Assembly: GCF_003143955.1 (NCBI RefSeq)
Contig: NZ_QFVS01000009.1
Coordinates: forward strand, 1-64,000
Reading direction: 5' to 3'
DNA: 64,000 nt
Source: Kurthia zopfii
GTDB taxonomy: Bacteria; Bacillota; Bacilli; Bacillales_A; Planococcaceae
The position numbers were made by a program, and so were the translations under genes. Under the pieces are notes generated by a model. It saw nothing but the letters and a program-made list of their open reading frames with translations. It made no database searches and was not told where the DNA came from. Shown in pieces: positions 17,978 to 31,287 of the stretch. Position 1 is the stretch's first letter, and every line of letters begins with the position of its first letter.

Positions 17978-18894
17978 TGACAGAACAATTTATTATGACA
18001 GAAGAACACAAAGGCCAAAGAATTGACAAAGTACTTGGCGCATTACAAGATCAATGGTCTCGTAATCAAGTACAGAGCTTTATCGATGATGGTCATTTAT
18101 TAGTAAATGGTGGAACAGTGAAGAAAACATACAAGCTAAAAGCTGAAGATGTAATTACAGTAACGCCTCCAGAACCAGAACCATTAGAAATTTTAGCAGA
18201 AGATTTACAACTTGAAATCGTCTATGAAGATGCGGATGTATTAGTTGTGAATAAACCAAAAGGTATGGTCGTTCACCCGGCTCCAGGTCATACTACAGGT
18301 ACTTTAGTGAATGGTCTTATGCATCAAGTAACTGATTTATCAGGAATCAATGGTGTTATGCGTCCTGGTATTGTACACCGTATCGATAAAGATACATCTG
18401 GTTTATTAATGGTTGCTAAAAATGATGTAGCGCACGAATCATTAGTACAACAATTAGTTGATAAAACGGTAACGCGTCGTTATACAGCGCTTGTACACGG
18501 TCACATCCCTCACGATAAAGGTACAGTTGATGCACCAATCGGTCGCGATAAAAAAGATCGTCAAAAAATGGGCGTTGTGGATACTGGTAAGCTTGCAGTG
18601 ACACATTTCCAAGTATTAAAACGTTACGGAATTGATTACACACTTGTGCAATGCCGTCTTGAAACAGGTCGTACGCACCAAATTCGTGTGCATATGAACT
18701 ATATCAACTACCCATTAGTTGGCGATCCTAAATACGGACCGAAGAAAACAATGAATATTGGTGGCCAAGCATTACACGCAGGTGTATTAGGTTTTGTACA
18801 TCCTCGTACGAACGAGTATATGGAATTCGAAGCACCAATGCCTGCAGAGTTCACTGCCCTTCTTGAAGAAGTAAAATCAAACTACGAAGATTAA
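17977..18894 (+). CDS. rluD: RluA/RluD family pseudouridine synthase (YlyB type)
   Basis: It converts uridines of 23S rRNA (RluD sites in helix 69 by family analogy) to pseudouridine. The 305-residue protein has an N-terminal S4 RNA-binding domain (GQRIDKVLGALQDQWSRNQVQSFIDDGHLLVNGG) and the RluA catalytic domain. The active-site segment is PGIVHRIDKDTSGLLMVAKN, and LETGRTHQIRVHMNYINYPLVGDPKYG follows. It is coupled to lspA, as in Bacillus subtilis (ylyB). The exact rRNA target is inferred from family. Confidence 0.93.
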   Translation: MTEQFIMTEEHKGQRIDKVLGALQDQWSRNQVQSFIDDGHLLVNGGTVKKTYKLKAEDVITVTPPEPEPLEILAEDLQLEIVYEDADVLVVNKPKGMVVHPAPGHTTGTLVNGLMHQVTDLSGINGVMRPGIVHRIDKDTSGLLMVAKNDVAHESLVQQLVDKTVTRRYTALVHGHIPHDKGTVDAPIGRDKKDRQKMGVVDTGKLAVTHFQVLKRYGIDYTLVQCRLETGRTHQIRVHMNYINYPLVGDPKYGPKKTMNIGGQALHAGVLGFVHPRTNEYMEFEAPMPAEFTALLEEVKSNYED

Positions 18895-18908
18895 TTTTCG
18901 AAAAGCTA

Positions 18909-18938
18909 TTGACACTTTAAGTCATAACGTACTATACT
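18909..18938 (+). promoter_or_regulatory. Promoter of the pyr operon
   Basis: A perfect TTGACA (18909-18914) and TATACT (18933-18938) with an 18-base spacer lie just after rluD and before the PyrR-binding leader. Confidence 0.85.
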
Positions 18939-18974
18939 GATGTCAGTGAAATCTTAATATTCACCTTTAAAGAC

Positions 18975-19662
<688 letters not shown>

Positions 19663-19689
19663 TAAGAAGAATGTGAGGACATTATAGAT

Positions 19690-21021
19690 ATGACAAATAC
19701 AGTTTTAGATATTCACGACAAGCCAAAAGCTGGCCAACTGATCACACTAAGTTTACAACATATGTTTGCAATGTTTGGCTCAACAATTTTAGTACCAACA
19801 CTTACAGGATTATCACCGGCAATCGCGTTACTAACGAGCGGAATTGCAACCCTAGTATTCTTACTTGTAACGAGATTTCAAGTACCTGCTTACTTAGGTT
19901 CATCATTCGCCTTCATCGCGCCGATTATCGTAGCATCTGAAGCTACTGGCCCAGGAGGAGCAATGCTTGGCGCCATGCTAGTCGGTGTCACATACGGGAT
20001 AGTATCCTTACTAATCTGGAAAACAGGTTATAAATGGATTATGCGACTTCTACCACCGATTGTGGTTGCACCAGTAATCATGGTCATCGGTTTAGGATTA
20101 GCTGTAACAGCAGTAAACATGGCAATGTACGAAAATGCAAACTCTGCTAATCAGATTTACCATGCTTCATATTTTGTACTAGCATTAGTCACTTTAGGCA
20201 TCGCGATTGTGTTCAACAACTTTTTCAAAGGCGTGTTAAGCACAATGCCAATCTTGCTTGGTATGATCGGCGGTTACATCGCAGCGATTATTTCAGACTT
20301 AGTATTCAAAACGAGCTTCATTAATTTCCAACCGATTATGGATGCGAAATTTTTCGAAGTACCGAACTTCTTAATTCCAGGAATTGATTACGACTTCACT
20401 TTCACAACGAAAATTGCATTAGCAATGGTGCCGATCGTCATCGTAACGATCTCAGAACATATCGGACATCAGTTAGTGCTAGGAAAAGTAGTCAAACGTA
20501 ACTTCATTAAAACACCAGGTCTTAACCGCTCTTTACTAGGTGATGGACTAGGAACATTAATCTCAGCATTCATCGGTGGCCCACCGAAGACAACATACGG
20601 CGAGAATATCGGCGTACTTGTACTAACGAGAGTATTCAGTGTTTGGGTAATCGGTGGTGCAGCAGTATTCGCCATCATCCTAGCATTCTCAGGAACATTA
20701 ATGGCAATCGTCGGCTCGATTCCAACACCAGTACTTGGAGGCGTATCGATTCTACTATTCGGAATTATTGCTTCATCTGGTTTAAGAATGTTAGTCGAAA
20801 ACAAAATTGACTTCGATCACAATCGTAACTTAGTCATCGCTTCAGTCATCTTGATTTTAGGAATCGGCGGAGGAAAATTATTCTTCAGCGAAACTTTCTC
20901 AATCGAAGGTATGGCGTTAGCAGCAATTGTCGGTGTCATCTTAAACTTTGTACTTCCAGGTAAGGCGCAGCCGGATCTAGAATTACAAGCAGAAGAAGAT
21001 CGTGAAAAACTACAACAATAA
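19690..21021 (+). CDS. pyrP: Uracil permease PyrP
   Basis: PyrP is a uracil:proton symporter of the NCS2 family in the cytoplasmic membrane. The 443-residue protein has about 14 hydrophobic segments. Family signatures: LQHMFAMFGSTILVPTLTGLSPAIALLTSGI near the N-terminus, the substrate-site SEHIGHQLVLGK, and GGPPKTTYGENIGVL. It follows pyrR by only 27 bases with no attenuator between, unlike Bacillus subtilis, where a second leader separates them. A PyrR site lies downstream instead, before pyrB. Confidence 0.95.
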   Translation: MTNTVLDIHDKPKAGQLITLSLQHMFAMFGSTILVPTLTGLSPAIALLTSGIATLVFLLVTRFQVPAYLGSSFAFIAPIIVASEATGPGGAMLGAMLVGVTYGIVSLLIWKTGYKWIMRLLPPIVVAPVIMVIGLGLAVTAVNMAMYENANSANQIYHASYFVLALVTLGIAIVFNNFFKGVLSTMPILLGMIGGYIAAIISDLVFKTSFINFQPIMDAKFFEVPNFLIPGIDYDFTFTTKIALAMVPIVIVTISEHIGHQLVLGKVVKRNFIKTPGLNRSLLGDGLGTLISAFIGGPPKTTYGENIGVLVLTRVFSVWVIGGAAVFAIILAFSGTLMAIVGSIPTPVLGGVSILLFGIIASSGLRMLVENKIDFDHNRNLVIASVILILGIGGGKLFFSETFSIEGMALAAIVGVILNFVLPGKAQPDLELQAEEDREKLQQ

Positions 21022-21044
21022 AAAATAGATTTACCTTTTAAAGA

Positions 21045-21162
21045 TTGCCCAGAGAGGCAAAGAAGGGTGTATCGACTAGAGAAAGAAGTAGCAAATGCGC
21101 TACCTCTCTATCTTGTCATATCATTCCTCAAGCCTCCCTCTGTCAATGGGAGGCTTTTCTTT
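21045..21162 (+). promoter_or_regulatory. PyrR-dependent attenuator 2 (before pyrB)
   Basis: TTGCCCAGAGAGGCAA (21045-21060) is a PyrR-binding hairpin loop. The terminator pairs 21130-21138 with 21148-21156, followed by TTTCTTT. It allows the biosynthetic genes to be controlled separately from pyrR and pyrP. Confidence 0.92.
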
Positions 21163-21193
21163 ATGAAAAATAACTTAGGGGGACGAACTGAAG

Positions 21194-22072
21194 ATGAAAA
21201 ATTTACTGTCAATGGACGAAGTGTCGACAACAGAAATCATGCAGATTTTAGAAAGAGCCGCTCAATTTGAAGCTGGCGAACCTTCACAACTAGAGAAAGA
21301 TTACTACGTTTCAAACTTATTTTTTGAACCAAGTACACGCACAAAAACATCATTTGAATCAGCAGAAAGAAGAATAGGAGCTACAGTTATTCCTTTCGAC
21401 GCTGGCTTCTCAAGTGTGCTAAAAGGTGAAACATTATATGACACAGTAAAAACGATTCAACAGAGTGGCATTGATGCGGTAGTCATTCGACATAAGGAAG
21501 ATGCTTATTACGAGCAACTTTTAGGAGGATTAGACATCGCCATCATCAATGCAGGAGATGGGACTGGCCAACATCCGTCACAATCTCTCCTTGATTTGTA
21601 TACAATATTCAAAGAGTTCGGAAGATTTGAAGGAATCAATGTTACAATTGCAGGTGATGTAGCACATAGTCGTGTCGCAAAATCGGATGCAGTTGCACTT
21701 ACGAAATTAGGTGCAAACGTCAACTTCGTATGTCCACCAGAATGGCAAGGCGAATTTGACGCTCATTATGATTGGGATCAGCAAATTGAGACGAGCGACG
21801 TAATCATGTTGCTACGTGTACAACATGAAAGAGATGCAGCTTATGAAGGATTTACGAAAGAAAGCTACCATGAGCAATACGGCTTGACGATTGACAGAGA
21901 GAAGCAAATGAAAGATGGCGCAATCATCATGCACCCAGCGCCGATTAATCGCGGTGTTGAGATTGACACGACATTAGTCGAATGCGAGCGTTCAAGAATT
22001 TTTGCACAAATGAAAAATGGCTTGTTCATTCGAATGGCAATACTAGAATTTATTTTAAAGGGGAGAGGCTAA
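21194..22072 (+). CDS. pyrB: Aspartate carbamoyltransferase catalytic subunit
   Basis: PyrB condenses carbamoyl phosphate with L-aspartate, the committed step of UMP synthesis. The carbamoyl-phosphate signature EPSTRTKTS is at residues 45-53. Further conserved parts are [12 protein letters not shown] and [14 protein letters not shown]. The 292 residues are a little short of the usual 300 or so, without a missing domain. No regulatory chain gene follows, as is normal in Bacillales. AGGGGG at 21177-21182 precedes the ATG. pyrC starts two bases after the stop. Confidence 0.97.
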   Translation: MKNLLSMDEVSTTEIMQILERAAQFEAGEPSQLEKDYYVSNLFFEPSTRTKTSFESAERRIGATVIPFDAGFSSVLKGETLYDTVKTIQQSGIDAVVIRHKEDAYYEQLLGGLDIAIINAGDGTGQHPSQSLLDLYTIFKEFGRFEGINVTIAGDVAHSRVAKSDAVALTKLGANVNFVCPPEWQGEFDAHYDWDQQIETSDVIMLLRVQHERDAAYEGFTKESYHEQYGLTIDREKQMKDGAIIMHPAPINRGVEIDTTLVECERSRIFAQMKNGLFIRMAILEFILKGRG

Positions 22073-22073
22073 C

Positions 22074-23351
22074 ATGACAAAATTACTTAAAAACGTACAA
22101 ATGTTAAACGCACAAGGTGAACTTGAAAAGAAGGATATTCTAATCGAAAATGGCAATGTAAAAGAAATTAACACAACGATTGAAAATGCTTCAGCAGAAG
22201 TAATTGATGGAAAAGGTTTAGTTGTATCCCCAGGATTTGTAGACGTACATACTCATCTACGCGAACCTGGATACGAGCATAAAGAAACGATTGCAACAGG
22301 ATCTGCATCCGCAGCAAAAGGTGGATTTACAACAATTTGCGCAATGCCAAATACGAATCCTGTACCAGACTCGGTAGAAAACTTAAAACATATTAACAAA
22401 TTAGTAGAAGAAAGAGCTGTGATCCGCGTTTTACCATACGGTTCATTAACAGTTGCACAATCTGGAGATGCGCGCACTGACTTAGCAGCATTAAAAGAAC
22501 TTGGAGCAGTTGCATTCTCTGATGATGGTGTCGGTGTACAAGAAGCGGCAACAATGTATGAGCAAATGCAAGATGCAGCGAAATTAGGTATGACAGTCGT
22601 TGCTCACTGTGAAGATAACTCATTAATTTATGACGGCGTAATGCACGAAGGTACACGTAATAAGGAACTTGGTCTTCCAGGAATTCCTTCAATCTGTGAA
22701 TCAGTGCAAATCGCACGAGACGTATTACTTGCCGAAGCAGCAGGTGCTCACTATCACGTATGTCACGTATCAACGAAAGAATCGGTACGCGCAGTACGCG
22801 ACGCGAAAGCAGCGGGCATCCATGTGACGGCAGAAGTTTGTCCACACCACTTACTACTTGAAGAAATGGATATTCCATCAGACGATGCAAATTGGAAGAT
22901 GAACCCTCCATTACGTGCGATTGAAGATAAAGATTCACTTCATGCGGCTCTTTTAGACGGTACGATCGACTGTATCGCGACAGATCACGCACCACATACA
23001 GTAGAAGAAAAATGCTGTGGTATGGTAGGCGCACCATTCGGTATTGTAGGGTTTGAAACTGCATTCCCCCTACTTTACACGCACTTCGTAAAACCTGGGA
23101 AATGGACTTTACAACAATTAATCGAGTGGATGGCTACAAAACCAGCTGAACTATTCAAATTACCTTACGGGAAAATTGAAGTTGGTGCTTCAGCAGACTT
23201 AATCTTAATCGACTTAGAAAAAGAACAAAAAATCGATGTAGACGGCTTTGTTTCAAAAGGTCGTAACACACCATTCGACGGCTGGAATGCTCAAGGATGG
23301 CCAGTAATGACAATCTATAACGGAAATATCGTTTGGGAGGATGCACAATGA
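22074..23351 (+). CDS. pyrC: Dihydroorotase (class I)
   Basis: PyrC cyclises carbamoyl aspartate to dihydroorotate. The 425-residue zinc amidohydrolase has the metal-binding [10 protein letters not shown] near residue 58, the catalytic-loop region with CHVSTKESV, the histidine pair [10 protein letters not shown], and the catalytic aspartate in [25 protein letters not shown] precedes the ATG. The stop overlaps the carA start in an ATGA junction. Confidence 0.97.
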   Translation: MTKLLKNVQMLNAQGELEKKDILIENGNVKEINTTIENASAEVIDGKGLVVSPGFVDVHTHLREPGYEHKETIATGSASAAKGGFTTICAMPNTNPVPDSVENLKHINKLVEERAVIRVLPYGSLTVAQSGDARTDLAALKELGAVAFSDDGVGVQEAATMYEQMQDAAKLGMTVVAHCEDNSLIYDGVMHEGTRNKELGLPGIPSICESVQIARDVLLAEAAGAHYHVCHVSTKESVRAVRDAKAAGIHVTAEVCPHHLLLEEMDIPSDDANWKMNPPLRAIEDKDSLHAALLDGTIDCIATDHAPHTVEEKCCGMVGAPFGIVGFETAFPLLYTHFVKPGKWTLQQLIEWMATKPAELFKLPYGKIEVGASADLILIDLEKEQKIDVDGFVSKGRNTPFDGWNAQGWPVMTIYNGNIVWEDAQ

Positions 23352-24451
23352 CAACTAGAAAATTAATTTTAGAAAATGGCGAAGTATTCGAAGGAACAGC
23401 ATTCGGTTGTGAAAATGGATCGGATGGAGAAGTAGTATTTACAACAGGTATGACAGGTTATCAAGAGACAATGACTGACCCATCTTTCTGTGGCCAAATT
23501 GTAACGATGACGTATCCACTAATCGGTAACTACGGTATGAACCGTGATGATTTTGAAACAATCGAACCTGCAATTAAAGGTTTCGTCGTACATGAATTAG
23601 CAAAAACACCATCAAACTTCCGCTCAGAGAGAACGGTTGATGATTTCTGTAAAGCGAAGAACATTCCTGGAATTGAAGGAATCGACACGCGTAAATTAAC
23701 AAGAATGATCCGTACGGAAGGTTCTGTAAAAGGTTATATCTCAGCTGCTGGCGAAGATGTAAATGTGGAAGAAGTAGTAGCTCGTCTACAAAAAACAGTA
23801 TTCCCTACGAATCAAGTTGAACAAGTATCAACTAAATCAGCATACCCATCTCCAGGACGCGGCAAAAAAGTTGTGTTAATGGACTTTGGTATGAAGCACG
23901 GTATTTTAAGAGAATTAAACAAACGTGATTGTGACGTAGTCGTTGTACCATACAACACAACAGCACAGGAAGTTTTAGCATATAACCCTGATGGCATCAT
24001 GTTATCAAATGGACCTGGGGATCCAAAAGATGTACCAGAAGCAATCGAAACGATTAAAGGTTTAGTCGGACAAGTGCCAATCTTCGGAATTTGCTTAGGT
24101 CACCAACTATTCGCATTAGCGAGTGGCGCAGATTCATTCAAATTGAAATTCGGTCACCGTGGCGCAAACCACCCAGTAAAAGATTTAAAATCAGGTCGTA
24201 CAGAATTAACTTCTCAAAACCACGGTTACGCAATCGATCCTGAATCACTGAAAGATACAGATTTAGAAATCACTCATGTTGCGTTAAATGACGGTACAGT
24301 AGAAGGCGTTAAACATAAAGTACACCCAGTATTCACAGTACAATATCACCCAGAAGCATCACCGGGTCCAGAAGACTCAAACCACCTATTTGACGAATTT
24401 ATCGAACTAATGAACACAACTGCTGGAAAGGAGCAACAACACAATGCCTAA
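23348..24451 (+). CDS. carA: Carbamoyl-phosphate synthase small chain (pyrimidine-specific)
   Basis: CarA (PyrAA) hydrolyses glutamine to supply ammonia to CarB. The 367-residue protein has the N-terminal CPSase domain ([16 protein letters not shown]) and a class I glutamine amidotransferase domain with the nucleophile Cys249 in [11 protein letters not shown] and the [10 protein letters not shown] motif. The start is ATG 23348 after GGGAGG (23335-23340); a TTG at 23333 lies in the binding site itself. It overlaps pyrC by 4 bases and carB by 8. Being inside the PyrR operon marks it as the pyrimidine enzyme. Confidence 0.97.
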   Translation: MTTRKLILENGEVFEGTAFGCENGSDGEVVFTTGMTGYQETMTDPSFCGQIVTMTYPLIGNYGMNRDDFETIEPAIKGFVVHELAKTPSNFRSERTVDDFCKAKNIPGIEGIDTRKLTRMIRTEGSVKGYISAAGEDVNVEEVVARLQKTVFPTNQVEQVSTKSAYPSPGRGKKVVLMDFGMKHGILRELNKRDCDVVVVPYNTTAQEVLAYNPDGIMLSNGPGDPKDVPEAIETIKGLVGQVPIFGICLGHQLFALASGADSFKLKFGHRGANHPVKDLKSGRTELTSQNHGYAIDPESLKDTDLEITHVALNDGTVEGVKHKVHPVFTVQYHPEASPGPEDSNHLFDEFIELMNTTAGKEQQHNA

Positions 24452-27400
24452 ACGCCATGATATCAAATCCATTTTAGTAATCGGTTCAGGTCCAATCGTA
24501 ATTGGCCAAGCCGCAGAATTCGACTACGCAGGTACACAAGCCTGTCTTTCTTTAAAAGAGGAAGGTTACCGCGTAATCCTAATTAACTCAAACCCAGCAA
24601 CGATTATGACGGATACGCAAATCGCTGATAAAGTATATATCGAACCTTTAAGCTTAGAGTTCGTATCAAGAATTCTACGTAAAGAACGCCCAGATGCGAT
24701 TTTACCAACACTAGGTGGTCAAACAGGTCTTAATATGGCGATTGAGTTACATAACTCAGGCATTTTAGACGAACTGAATATCGAAATTTTAGGAACAAAA
24801 CTAGATGCGATCAATCAAGCAGAAGACCGCGACCTTTTCCGTAACTTAATGTACGAACTAGATGTGCCAACGCCTGAATCTGAAATTATTCACACAGTGG
24901 AAGAAGCGGAAGCATTCGTCAAAGAAATCGGATATCCAGTAATCGTTCGTCCAGCATTCACGCTAGGTGGAACGGGTGGCGGAATTTGTGAGAATGACCA
25001 AGAACTTCACGAAATCGTTACTTCTGGATTAAAATACTCACCTGTAACACAATGTTTACTTGAGAAATCAATCGCAGGTTACAAAGAGATTGAATATGAA
25101 GTAATGCGTGATTCAAATGACAATGCGATCGTAGTTTGTAACATGGAAAACGTTGACCCAGTTGGGATTCATACAGGTGACTCAATCGTAGTCGCACCAT
25201 CACAAACAATGTCTGACCGTGAATACCATATGCTACGTAATGTATCGCTAAAAATCATTCGTGCATTAGGAATCGAAGGTGGCTGTAACGTACAGTTAGC
25301 GCTTGATCCACATAGCTTCAACTACTACATTATCGAAGTAAACCCACGTGTATCACGTTCATCTGCACTAGCTTCGAAAGCAACTGGTTACCCAATTGCG
25401 AAACTAGCAGCAAAAATTGCCGTAGGTCTTACATTAGACGAAATGATCAACCCAGTAACAGGGAAGACGTACGCTTGTTTCGAACCAGCATTAGACTATG
25501 TTGTTGCGAAAATCCCGCGCTGGCCATTTGATAAGTTCGAAGGTGCGAAACGTAATCTTGGCACACAAATGAAAGCAACTGGTGAAGTCATGGCAATCGG
25601 CCGTAACTTTGAAGAAGCAATGTTAAAAGCAGTTCGTTCACTTGAAACGGGCCATAAGCACTTAGCGATGAAAAATGCTGAAAGCTTAACAGACGAGTGG
25701 ATTCAAAAACGTGTGACAAAAGCAGGCGATGAACGTCTATTCTTCCTAGGTGAAGCATTACGTCGCGGTGTAACAATCGAAGAAATTCATGAATGGTCAC
25801 AAATTGACTTATTCTTCTTAAATAAATTCAAAAACATCATCGATCAAGAAGAAGTGCTACGCAATAATGTGAAAGATATTCCAACTTTACGCTATGCGAA
25901 GAAAATCGGATTCGCTGATGAAACAATCGGCAATCTTTGGGGTATGACAGAAGGCGAAGTATATGACTTCCGTAAAGAACATGGCATCATCCCAGTGTAC
26001 AAAATGGTTGATACATGTGCGGCCGAGTTCGAATCAGAAACACCATATTTCTACGGTACTTACGCTGACGAAAATGAATCAATTAAATCAGATCGTGAAT
26101 CAGTAATCGTACTAGGTTCAGGTCCAATCCGTATCGGTCAAGGTGTCGAGTTTGACTATGCGACAGTTCACTCAGTATGGGCGATTCAAGAGGCAGGTTA
26201 CGAAGCGATTATTATCAACTCGAATCCTGAAACAGTATCAACTGACTTCTCAATCTCAGATAAATTATACTTCGAACCATTAACAATTGAAGATGTGATG
26301 CACATCGTAGACTTAGAACAACCGAAAGGCGTTGTCGTTCAATTCGGTGGTCAAACAGCAATCAATTTAGCGGATCAATTAGAAGCTCGCGGTGTACAAA
26401 TTCTAGGAACAGCATTAGATGATATTGACCGCGCAGAGTCTCGTGATCGTTTCGAAGCAGCATTGCATGAAATCGGCATTCCACAACCACTAGGCAAAAC
26501 GGCTACGAATACACCGGATGCAGTAGCAATCGCAGAAAGAATTGGCTATCCAGTATTAGTAAGACCTTCATATGTACTTGGTGGACGTGCGATGGAAATT
26601 GTCTACGCAACAGAAGAATTAGAGCATTATATGGCGACAGCGGTTGAAGCTTCTCCAGAACATCCAGTATTAATCGACCGTTATTTAACAGGTAAAGAGA
26701 TTGAAGTAGACGCAATTTGCGATGGAGAAAACGTATGTATCCCAGGAATTATGGAACATATCGAACGCGCAGGAGTTCACTCAGGTGACTCGATTGCTGT
26801 TTACCCGACTCAAAACCTTTCACAAGCTCATTTAGATACACTAGTAGATTACACGACTCGCCTTGCAAAAGGATTGAAAATCAAAGGGTTAATGAATATC
26901 CAATATGTCATCTCTGAAGATGTTGTATATGTTATTGAAGTAAACCCACGTGCATCTCGTACAGTACCATTCTTAAGCAAAATTACGGACATCCCTATGG
27001 CAAATGTAGCGACGAAAGCGATTCTTGGACAATCAATTATCGAACAAGGCTACCCAACAGGATTAGCACCAATTAAAGATGGCGTATTCGTCAAAGTACC
27101 GGTATTCAGTTTTGCGAAACTACGCCGTGTAGATACGACATTAGGCCCTGAAATGAAATCAACAGGTGAAGTAATGGGTAAAGACTCTACGCTTGAAAAA
27201 GCACTTTACAAAGGTTTCGTAGCAGCAGGTATGAAGATTGAAGATCACGGTTCAGTATTAATGACTGTATCGGATAAAGATAAAGAAGAAGCAACTGAAC
27301 TTGCGAAACGCTTCACAAATATTGGCTACAGCATTCTAGCAACACCAGGAACTGCAGCAACATTAGAAGCAGCAGGCGTGAAAACACAAGTTGTCGACAA

Positions 27401-27620
27401 AATCGGCTCAAACGGCCCAACACTAATCGATGTAATCCAAAAAGGAAACGCACAATTAGTCATCAACACATTAACAAAAGGGAAGCAACCAGCACGTGAC
27501 GGTTTCAGAATTCGTCGTGAATCAGTTGAAAACGGCGTAGCTTGCTTAACTTCACTAGATACAGCAGAAGCAATCTTAAGAGTAATTGAATCAATGACAT
27601 TTACAGCAGAAGAAATGTAA
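24444..27620 (+). CDS. carB: Carbamoyl-phosphate synthase large chain
   Basis: CarB (PyrAB) makes carbamoyl phosphate from bicarbonate, ammonia and two ATP. The 1058-residue protein shows the internal duplication: two ATP-grasp halves, each opening with an IxIGxGxEFDYA-type segment ([15 protein letters not shown] and [15 protein letters not shown]), followed by an oligomerisation region and a C-terminal MGS-like allosteric domain ([19 protein letters not shown]). Length and domain order are standard. It overlaps carA by 8 bases and precedes pyrK by 22. Confidence 0.98.
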   Translation: MPKRHDIKSILVIGSGPIVIGQAAEFDYAGTQACLSLKEEGYRVILINSNPATIMTDTQIADKVYIEPLSLEFVSRILRKERPDAILPTLGGQTGLNMAIELHNSGILDELNIEILGTKLDAINQAEDRDLFRNLMYELDVPTPESEIIHTVEEAEAFVKEIGYPVIVRPAFTLGGTGGGICENDQELHEIVTSGLKYSPVTQCLLEKSIAGYKEIEYEVMRDSNDNAIVVCNMENVDPVGIHTGDSIVVAPSQTMSDREYHMLRNVSLKIIRALGIEGGCNVQLALDPHSFNYYIIEVNPRVSRSSALASKATGYPIAKLAAKIAVGLTLDEMINPVTGKTYACFEPALDYVVAKIPRWPFDKFEGAKRNLGTQMKATGEVMAIGRNFEEAMLKAVRSLETGHKHLAMKNAESLTDEWIQKRVTKAGDERLFFLGEALRRGVTIEEIHEWSQIDLFFLNKFKNIIDQEEVLRNNVKDIPTLRYAKKIGFADETIGNLWGMTEGEVYDFRKEHGIIPVYKMVDTCAAEFESETPYFYGTYADENESIKSDRESVIVLGSGPIRIGQGVEFDYATVHSVWAIQEAGYEAIIINSNPETVSTDFSISDKLYFEPLTIEDVMHIVDLEQPKGVVVQFGGQTAINLADQLEARGVQILGTALDDIDRAESRDRFEAALHEIGIPQPLGKTATNTPDAVAIAERIGYPVLVRPSYVLGGRAMEIVYATEELEHYMATAVEASPEHPVLIDRYLTGKEIEVDAICDGENVCIPGIMEHIERAGVHSGDSIAVYPTQNLSQAHLDTLVDYTTRLAKGLKIKGLMNIQYVISEDVVYVIEVNPRASRTVPFLSKITDIPMANVATKAILGQSIIEQGYPTGLAPIKDGVFVKVPVFSFAKLRRVDTTLGPEMKSTGEVMGKDSTLEKALYKGFVAAGMKIEDHGSVLMTVSDKDKEEATELAKRFTNIGYSILATPGTAATLEAAGVKTQVVDKIGSNGPTLIDVIQKGNAQLVINTLTKGKQPARDGFRIRRESVENGVACLTSLDTAEAILRVIESMTFTAEEM

Positions 27621-27642
27621 GAAAGCGGAGGTGCACGAAACC

Positions 27643-29321
<1,679 letters not shown>

Positions 29322-29322
29322 G

Positions 29323-30033
29323 ATGAATACAAATCCAATTATTGCATTAGATTTATCAAGTAAAGCTGAAGTGGTGAATTTTCTTCAGCAATTTAATGAG
29401 CCTCTTTTCGTAAAGGTCGGGATGGAACTTTATTATCAAGAAGGACCAGAAATTATTAAAGTGATTAAAGAAATGGGTCACGATATTTTCTTAGATTTAA
29501 AATTGCATGATATCCCGAATACGGTGAAATCAGCGATGAAAGGTTTGGCTAAATTAGGGGTGAATTTAGTCAATGTACATGCTGCAGGAGGTTCAGCGAT
29601 GATGAAAGCAGCGATGGAAGGTTTAGTCGAAGGAACGCCTGAGGGCCAAGAGCGACCGGCTTTAATCGCAGTTACACAACTGACATCAACTACTGAAGAA
29701 CAAATGCAGCAAGAGCAAAATATTCAAACAAGTCTAGACGCATCTGTTCTAAACTATGCGATCTTAGCAAATAGTGCAGGATTAGATGGTGTTGTATGTT
29801 CAGTACTTGAGGCAAAAGTAATTGCTGAAGCATGTGGCGATGAATTTTTCAAAGTAACGCCGGGCATTCGTTTAGCAGGTGGAGAAGCGCATGATCAAAA
29901 ACGTGTAGCGACACCACAATTCGCCAAATCAGAAGGTTCTACTCAAATCGTTGTCGGTAGAGCAATTACAAAAGCTGAAAATCCAGTTTCAGCATATGCA
30001 ACAGTAAACCAACTATGGGGAGGAAATCAATAA
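29323..30033 (+). CDS. pyrF: Orotidine 5'-phosphate decarboxylase
   Basis: PyrF decarboxylates OMP to UMP. The 236-residue barrel shows [24 protein letters not shown], the catalytic [14 protein letters not shown] (D-x-K-x-x-D), and [24 protein letters not shown] 29323 lies two bases after the pyrD stop and has GGAAGGAG upstream; a TTG at 29302 is inside pyrD. The last base of its TAA stop is the first base of the pyrE ATG. Confidence 0.97.
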   Translation: MNTNPIIALDLSSKAEVVNFLQQFNEPLFVKVGMELYYQEGPEIIKVIKEMGHDIFLDLKLHDIPNTVKSAMKGLAKLGVNLVNVHAAGGSAMMKAAMEGLVEGTPEGQERPALIAVTQLTSTTEEQMQQEQNIQTSLDASVLNYAILANSAGLDGVVCSVLEAKVIAEACGDEFFKVTPGIRLAGGEAHDQKRVATPQFAKSEGSTQIVVGRAITKAENPVSAYATVNQLWGGNQ

Positions 30034-30665
30034 TGGCAATTCAACACGATGTAGCAAAAGGTATGTTAGAAGCAGGTGCAGTAGAATTACGTCCTAATGA
30101 TTTATTCACTTGGGCTTCAGGTATTAAATCGCCAATCTACTGTGATACGCGCTTAACGATTTCTTATCCAACAGTACGTACTACGATTGCAAAAGGATTA
30201 GCGAAATTAATTCAAGAGAAATTCCCAACTTGTGAAGTAGTAGCGGGTACTGCAACTGCAGGTATTCCTCACGCGGCGTGGGTAGCAGATCTTTTAGAAC
30301 AACCAATGGTATATGTGCGCTCAAAACCAAAGGATCACGGTCGCGGCAAACAAACAGAAGGCAAATTCCAAGAAGGCGCTAAAGTCGTTGTAATCGAAGA
30401 TATCGTATCGACAGGCGGTTCTTCAATTAATGCGGTAGAAGCACTTCAACGCGAAGGTGCTGAAGTTCTAGGGGTAGTATCTGTATACTCTTACTTACTT
30501 CCAGCAGCGATTGAAAACTTTGAAAAAGCTGGCGTACCTTACTTCAGCCTTTCAAACTTCGAAGCACTTGTAGAAGCAGCAGAAGAAACTGGCACAATTG
30601 AAAAATCAGACATTCCGGGATTATTAACTTGGTACGAAGATTTAAAAGCTGGTAACTTAAAATAA
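30033..30665 (+). CDS. pyrE: Orotate phosphoribosyltransferase
   Basis: PyrE attaches ribose phosphate from PRPP to orotate, giving OMP for PyrF. The 210-residue type I phosphoribosyltransferase has the PRPP loop VVVIEDIVSTGGSS, the catalytic-loop segment RSKPKDHGRGKQTEG, and the N-terminal FTWASGIKSPIYCDTR. GGGAGG in the end of pyrF is its ribosome binding site. It is the last gene of the pyr transcript; a terminator follows. Confidence 0.97.
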   Translation: MAIQHDVAKGMLEAGAVELRPNDLFTWASGIKSPIYCDTRLTISYPTVRTTIAKGLAKLIQEKFPTCEVVAGTATAGIPHAAWVADLLEQPMVYVRSKPKDHGRGKQTEGKFQEGAKVVVIEDIVSTGGSSINAVEALQREGAEVLGVVSVYSYLLPAAIENFEKAGVPYFSLSNFEALVEAAEETGTIEKSDIPGLLTWYEDLKAGNLK

Positions 30666-30680
30666 AATTGTTTAAAAACG

Positions 30681-30722
30681 AGCGAGATTTTATTTCAGAA
30701 ATGAAATGAATCTCGCTTTTTA
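30681..30722 (+). terminator. Terminator of the pyr operon
   Basis: AGCGAGATT (30681-30689) pairs with AATCTCGCT (30709-30717), with an added inner ATTTC/GAAAT helix, followed by five Ts. Confidence 0.88.
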
Positions 30723-30878
30723 AGTGCCTCAACAATCAAATTTCAATGTAAAATTATACCATAATCGTGACGAATTCAGCAAACATGTTCAAGTCGAGTG
30801 AGAATACATATCTTTTTATTGAGAAAACCTTTAAGATATAGAGAGTAATTTAACTCGTTAATATAAGGAGATAATAAT

Positions 30879-31166
30879 ATGACAGCAACAGCAGAACAAC
30901 TTAAAAGTAAAAAAGTAGCATGGGTTTTATGGTTCTTCTTAGGTATGTTTTTTGGCGCACACCGTATGTATCTGAATCGTATGGGTAGTGGATTATTCAC
31001 TATGTGTGTAGGTTTCTTCGCATTTATTACATCATTACTTGCATTTAGTTTCTACGTATTTATCTTTTTAGCTATTTGGTGGATTATCGAAGCTTTCCGT
31101 TTAAACAAAATGGTAGATGCTGAAAATGAATTCATCTTAAATGGTGGACTAGAAGATCAAGATTAA
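30879..31166 (+). CDS. TM2 domain membrane protein
   Basis: The 95-residue protein is a TM2 domain protein: two transmembrane helices (about 14-31 and 43-66) joined by the signature FFLGMFFGAHRMYLNRMGSGLFTM. The role of bacterial TM2 proteins is not established, so none is assigned. AAGGAG precedes the ATG. It stands alone between the pyr terminator and its own terminator. A second TM2 gene lies 1.2 kb downstream. In Bacillus subtilis this position holds the cys operon instead. Confidence 0.88.
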   Translation: MTATAEQLKSKKVAWVLWFFLGMFFGAHRMYLNRMGSGLFTMCVGFFAFITSLLAFSFYVFIFLAIWWIIEAFRLNKMVDAENEFILNGGLEDQD

Positions 31167-31183
31167 TATTGATTTTATTCACG

Positions 31184-31217
31184 GGCCTGTGCAAATACTG
31201 TACAGACCTGTTTTTTT
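31184..31217 (+). terminator. Terminator after the first TM2 gene
   Basis: GGCCTGTGCA (31184-31193) pairs imperfectly with TGTACAGACC (31199-31208); seven Ts follow at 31211-31217. Confidence 0.85.
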
Positions 31218-31218
31218 A

Positions 31219-31247
31219 TTGAAATTTAAGTCTAAATTGTTTATACT
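31219..31247 (+). promoter_or_regulatory. Promoter of the VOC gene
   Basis: TTGAAA (31219-31224) and TATACT (31242-31247), separated by 17 bases, begin directly after the T run of the preceding terminator. Confidence 0.75.
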
Positions 31248-31287
31248 AAAAACCAAGTTTAATAGTAGGATTTATAAGGGGTGAAAG

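Noticed and set aside
22393-23064. A 223-codon minus-strand frame inside pyrC
   Set aside because: It is the shadow of the strongly conserved pyrC gene; its leucine-rich composition comes from the codon use on the other strand.
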